Below, piece after piece: positions 60,145-64,000 of a stretch of 64,000 nucleotides of DNA. The number at the start of each line of letters is the position of its first letter. The stretch's first letter is position 1. Under the pieces are notes generated by a model that searched no databases, was not told the DNA's origin, and saw only the letters and a list, made by a program, of their open reading frames with translations. Source of the stretch: Dillenia suffruticosa. Lineage: Eukaryota > Streptophyta > Magnoliopsida > Dilleniales > Dilleniaceae. Both the position numbers and the translations under genes were made by a program. The DNA lies in the NCBI GenBank assembly GCA_033439265.1, contig JAVTVX010000012.1, positions 15,721,501-15,785,500 on the forward strand, in the 5' to 3' direction.

Positions 60145-60734
60145 TGATATTAAAAGTGAGTGGTGTAAATTATGTACAATTTTAATGAATTGTAAATAGT
60201 GGGAGTAATGGGGTAGATATCTTCATTTTTGTGTAAAAGAGGAAATAACAAATGACCACTTTTAATATTGAGTAATTGGGTGTAACTAATATAATAGTGG
60301 ATATAGTGGGGTGTAAATTATCTAGTGGTGGGGTGAGTAGTGGTTACAATTCTCTCTATCACTAATACATTATTTAATGAGATAAGAATTTTGTCATCTT
60401 GAAATAGGAGTCTTATTTTCATCTTTCAATACATTTAATCCTACAAGCATTCTTGAGAGAGAATATTAGTGAAAGAGAAGTATTTTTTGGTGGAGTTTTG
60501 AGTGCAAACATTTGTACAAAATTGTTTTGAATCAAACAACAAATTGTTGGGCTATTGTATTCTGGAGGGGATGACTCAAGTGAATTCTATTGCATTAGTT
60601 CTTGAGTTTTGACTATTGTAGAAAACTCGAATCTCTTTAAAAAGAACAAGATATCCACGCCTCAACTCGTGATTTTTGTGCAATTTTTTATATTTCGTAA
60701 TAAATTATTATTTTTATTACATTGTTTACTAACA
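60145..60734 (+). repeat. 3' LTR of the copia element
   Basis: Begins TGATATTAAAAGTGAG and ends TTTACTAACA. Partner of 55024-55615, with scattered substitutions and small indels. Confidence 0.85.
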
Positions 60735-61540
60735 ATTGATTAATGCATGTTCTTAGTAGGAAGTCAATATCACAGTCTTTTATCTATTTCACTAGATTCC
60801 ATCTTTGATTATATCATTTTATCTTGCTTTTTAATGCAATCTTTAGTTTATTAACCTTAGTTACAATCTTACTTCCCTATTATCATTTTTTTAACATCTG
60901 TCATCCCTTTTGCTCTACCCACTCTTTGTAAAACATTTTGAATTGCATTAACTAGCATGATCTTTGGGGGAATGACACCATTATTCATCAAGTTTACATT
61001 GTCTCATATACTTGTGAGTAGTAGGGTTCACACATATGGGAACACATATGTTTTTTAACATTATTGTTGGGGATCGGTGTATAGTTAATTGATTCTATCT
61101 TGTTTTCCACTGTAATTAGTATATTTACTTGTGCGTTTTTTCTTGATTTCTTATCAGTTTATTTGTAAGGTGACAATTTTTGTGATAAATTTGTAAATTT
61201 ATTTTAAAATACTTCTTTTCGAGTTTAATGTAGTTTAAGGTGACAAATTTAAGAAAAAGTAGAGTAATTTTTCTCAAATACCTCAGTATATATTTTGAGG
61301 TGAAAATTTTAAGATTAAGTCAAAGGATTTATCTTAAATACCTCGTTTGCATATTCTGTCTACATTGGATTTGTTATTGAAATTTTGGGATATAGAAGGA
61401 ATTCAGAATTGCATTCATTCATTACTTTAGATTACATATAGTGTTATGGGTCATTCTCTTTAAACTTAAAGATATTTTCACCCTAAGATTGAGAAAACAC
61501 TTAGAGCTATTATAGTTTGTAGTCTAGTCAAGACATAATT
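60735..61540. other. No recognisable feature
   Basis: AT-rich. The phrase aggtgaca(a)attt / ctcaaatacctc recurs twice at about 61225-61345, a weak local repeat. No coding pattern. Confidence 0.4.
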
Positions 61541-62410
61541 GAAATCAATGAAAACCATCCCCCTCCTATTGGAGATATAAACAATCAAGTCCCTCAACAC
61601 TTTATTCCTAACCAAGGCCAGAGAACTCTAAGTGACTATCTTACTCTTCAAGGATACAATGCTCCACTGGGCATTCATTTCCAAGATACTCAAGATCCTC
61701 GTTACGAGATTAAAATTGATATGACCAAAATTTTGTCATCTTTCCATGGTTTTAGTTCTAAAAATCTCTACAAGCATTTAAATTAGCTTCTCAAAGTATG
61801 GTCGACTTTTAAGCTGACAAATCTCATTGATAAAGGATATCATTTGCATCTTTTTTATTTTTTTGAAGGATAAGGTTAAATATTGGCTTGATACATATAC
61901 TACAACTTTTTTGGACCGGTTAAGATAAAGTTTTTGAATAAATACTTTCCTATTAGAAGATTGTCCACATTGAGAAGAGATATCAATACATTCTCTCAAC
62001 TGCCAATTGAGTCATTTCATGTGGTTGGGAGAATTTTAAAGATTATTTGAAACTCCACTTTGGGTAGACAGGTAGACACAACTACACGATCATTGGCTAA
62101 GGGAATATATGGGTTTAGACATGCATTGGATTATAATGATGCTGTGCATAAGATAGATGCACTACCAAAGATATATGACCAGCTCTTAGAGATGAACAAG
62201 TCCTCTAATATTCCTTCCAGAAATGTTCAAGATGCATGTTCTGTTTGTGTAAGTTCAATGCATATCTCCTTTGAGTGTCATAATGTTTTTCAATTCCTTG
62301 AATTCCTCCAAAAACAATCAAATGCTACTCAAGTATTCCTAAATCAAAGTAATCAGTTTCCCGACATATACAATAGTAGGAGAAACAATCCAAATTCCTC
62401 TTGAAAACAG
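61541..62410 (+). pseudogene. Athila-like Ty3/gypsy gag relic
   Basis: Frames give QRTLSDYLTLQGYNAP, then an ILSSFHGF block (family: LPTFHGL), a KVKYWL-like segment near 61870, KFLNKYFPIRRLSTLRRDI, FSQLPIESFH, and STLGRQVDTTTRSLA. A C-terminal piece, 62060-62404, holds LLEMNKSS and a CSVCVSSMHISFEC finger-like motif. The order matches the long gag of Athila-type elements (capsid, then a loose zinc-finger-like region). Stops and frame slips are present, and no pol or LTR was found within the window on this side. Confidence 0.7.
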
Positions 62411-63059
62411 CAAAATCAAATGGGTTCCCATGATTTGTCTGCCTTTTACTTTTTAAAAGTGATGATACCAAGCTCTTCATGTTCCTACACCTTCAAGTTG
62501 CTTAAACTTTAAGAACACGATTTTAACTTAAAATTTGGAAACATAATTTATCGCATAATCATAGATAGTTTACACACTCACTCAATAGCTAAGTAGGAGA
62601 GAAGAGGGAAAGCTACATAGTCATATTGTACCAAAACTTAGAAGCTAACCCATAAGCAAGTTAAAGATATACATGTTTTGAGAAACAGGAAAGAAGTGGA
62701 TAACAAAGCAGGAGATAATTTAAATCTTGAGATTATGGAAGAATAAAAAGAAAAAGTGCAGCCCAAAAATGACAAGCACCTTCTTACCCATCAGTTCTTA
62801 GCTATAGTAGCCCCCTTAATATTTCAAAAAGTTAAAAACATTCTCGAGACATTCAAATAATTAAGAATCAAATTACCCCTCAAAGAAATCTTAAAAAAAA
62901 TAGCCTATACAAAATTACTCAAAAACATATATAACTTTAAAAAGAGAGTTGGAACCCATAAGTTTAGGAAGGTAATTTTAAGTTAGAGACTATTGCACAT
63001 AGGTGTTTTGACAATGAGCAAAATGTGACAATTTAGTGAAACAAAAATTAGAAAAATAT
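62411..63059. other. No recognisable feature
   Basis: AT-rich sequence following the gag relic; may still belong to the same old element, but no motif supports it. Confidence 0.35.
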
Positions 63060-64000
63060 AATTAGCAATCTAGAGTAGTTTTTCATATGAGCTATCACAG
63101 ATGTCTTGATTTAGTCAATACATAGTTTAGATTAATCTACTATATCATCAAGTTAGTTGACAAAGACAAAGCATGTATAATACAAACATTGACACAATTG
63201 ACAAAATTTTATTTTTAGCCAATTAAGTCATCATGATAGTCAATAGAAACCATGTATTAGCTTAGTCGACTAACTCATTGTGTTAGCCAACTTAGCCAAC
63301 TAAATCATTATGCTAGCTAACTAAATCATCGTAATAACCAACTAAGTTCAAAGAAACACTAATGTTAGTTGACTACTCTTCAAGATTAGCCAACTAAACA
63401 TGTGATAAGCCAACTAAACCTATATGTTAGCCAATTAAACCATCATGTTAGCCCATAGAGTCCAAGGATGCATTAGCATAGTTGACTAAACATTAAATCC
63501 AGCCAACTAAAGACCATCATAGTTGTAAATTAATCGACTAAATCTATGAGTTTGTCAACTAAAACTCTCCAATTTTAGAAAAATTTCAGAGTCCAACAAA
63601 ACTGTCGACTAATACTTAAAATATATCAACTAATGATCTTCACACTTAGAAAATATTTTGGTTCCTAACAAGGTAATTGACTAACATATAAGAAATGTCA
63701 ATTAAAAATATTAGTCGACACATACTAAGGCTTAATCTACATCCAAATGCTTAAAACACAACATAGTTGACATATGATTAAAGGTAGTCTGTGCCCAACA
63801 TAGTAGACTAAAATATCAAAATTGCCAACTAAACAAGAAAATTAGTAAACAAGGCATTATGAGGTGTTGATTAATATACTGAATATGCATTGAACAGTCA
63901 ACTAATCAAGAAGATTAGCCAACTAATGTTTAGAAAGTTGTCGACAAAAGATTGTAGTTAGCTGACAAGGACTTCACTTCAAAATATTAGTAAAAAAGAA
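63060..64000. repeat. Degenerate short-period repeat array (CCAACTAA / GTCGACTAA)
   Basis: Words of the form (A/G)CCAACTAA, GTCGACTAA and GTTGACTA occur dozens of times at irregular spacings of roughly 20-35 bp, often followed by atcat or paired with gttag. The array continues to the window end. It has no coding capacity and looks like a decayed tandem array, perhaps inside an LTR or untranslated part of a retrotransposon. Confidence 0.65.

Larger units (their letters stand above)
55024..60734 (+). mobile_element. Full-length, inactive Ty1/copia retrotransposon
   Basis: Two LTRs of about 590 bp (55024-55615 and 60145-60734) flank a gag-pol relic in the expected copia order: gag, zinc knuckle, protease, integrase, reverse transcriptase, RNase H. 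No clean 5-bp target duplication was found, and the usual TGGTATCAGAGC primer-binding site after the first LTR is not recognisable. LTR divergence and many stops show it is old. Confidence 0.9.

Noticed and set aside
55024..60744. TTAAT as target duplication of the copia element
   Set aside because: It requires an LTR end five bases beyond the shared ACA, which the other LTR does not support, and TTAAT is frequent in this AT-rich DNA.
1..64000. CRISPR array, tRNA genes, prokaryotic operons, or a new defence-type system
   Set aside because: No regular repeat-spacer array, cloverleaf or clustered intact ORFs were seen. Everything with recognisable coding is one plant gene or decayed plant transposons.

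Overview
The window is nuclear DNA of a flowering plant, most likely a eudicot. It is very AT-rich. It holds one intact multi-exon gene with GT-AG introns, and nearly everything else recognisable is a decayed plant transposable element: Ty1/copia, Ty3/gypsy, RTE- and L1-type LINEs, hAT and Helitron. No bacterial-style operon, CRISPR array, tRNA gene or functional rRNA gene was seen. The species cannot be named from this sequence.

Layout. 1-1745: RTE-type LINE remnant on the minus strand, itself interrupted near 500-982. 2430-7335: LTR-retrotransposon debris, including a ~455-bp tandem duplication and a gypsy reverse-transcriptase relic. 9251-17605: decayed Helitron Rep-helicase gene on the plus strand, split by a 3.84-kb solo-LTR-like insertion (10829-14666) with a perfect 5-bp target duplication; RPA-like exon relics follow to about 22180. 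23576-33646: one gypsy-type element on the minus strand whose LTR at the low-coordinate end was later hit by a complete hAT transposon (23595-27320, matching TIRs and 8-bp target duplication). This gypsy element has gag/protease on the minus strand, an oppositely oriented coding relic on the plus strand, and no recognisable reverse transcriptase or integrase. 33647-34350: a ~357-bp tandem duplication.

34859-49989 (+): the only gene that looks functional, a CBSCBSPB3-type protein with four CBS domains, a PB1 domain and a C-terminal membrane anchor. It has 14 coding exons and predicts 549 residues with no stop or frame error. Its long introns carry a 5S-rRNA-like segment and fragments of RTE and L1 LINEs, which partly explains its 15-kb span.

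50000-64000: a small poly(T)-headed retroposon-like insert with a flanking direct repeat, LTR-like debris, an unidentified segment at 53030-53700, a full-length but dead Ty1/copia element (55024-60734), an Athila-like gag relic, and about 900 bp of degenerate short repeats built on GTCGACTAA/CCAACTAA.

I did not find a convincing undescribed system. The most informative structures are the nested insertions, which give a relative chronology, and the gypsy-type element with an antisense ORF. Many premature stops in the relics replace expected tryptophans (TGG to TGA or TAG), the pattern expected from C-to-T decay of methylated, silenced DNA.
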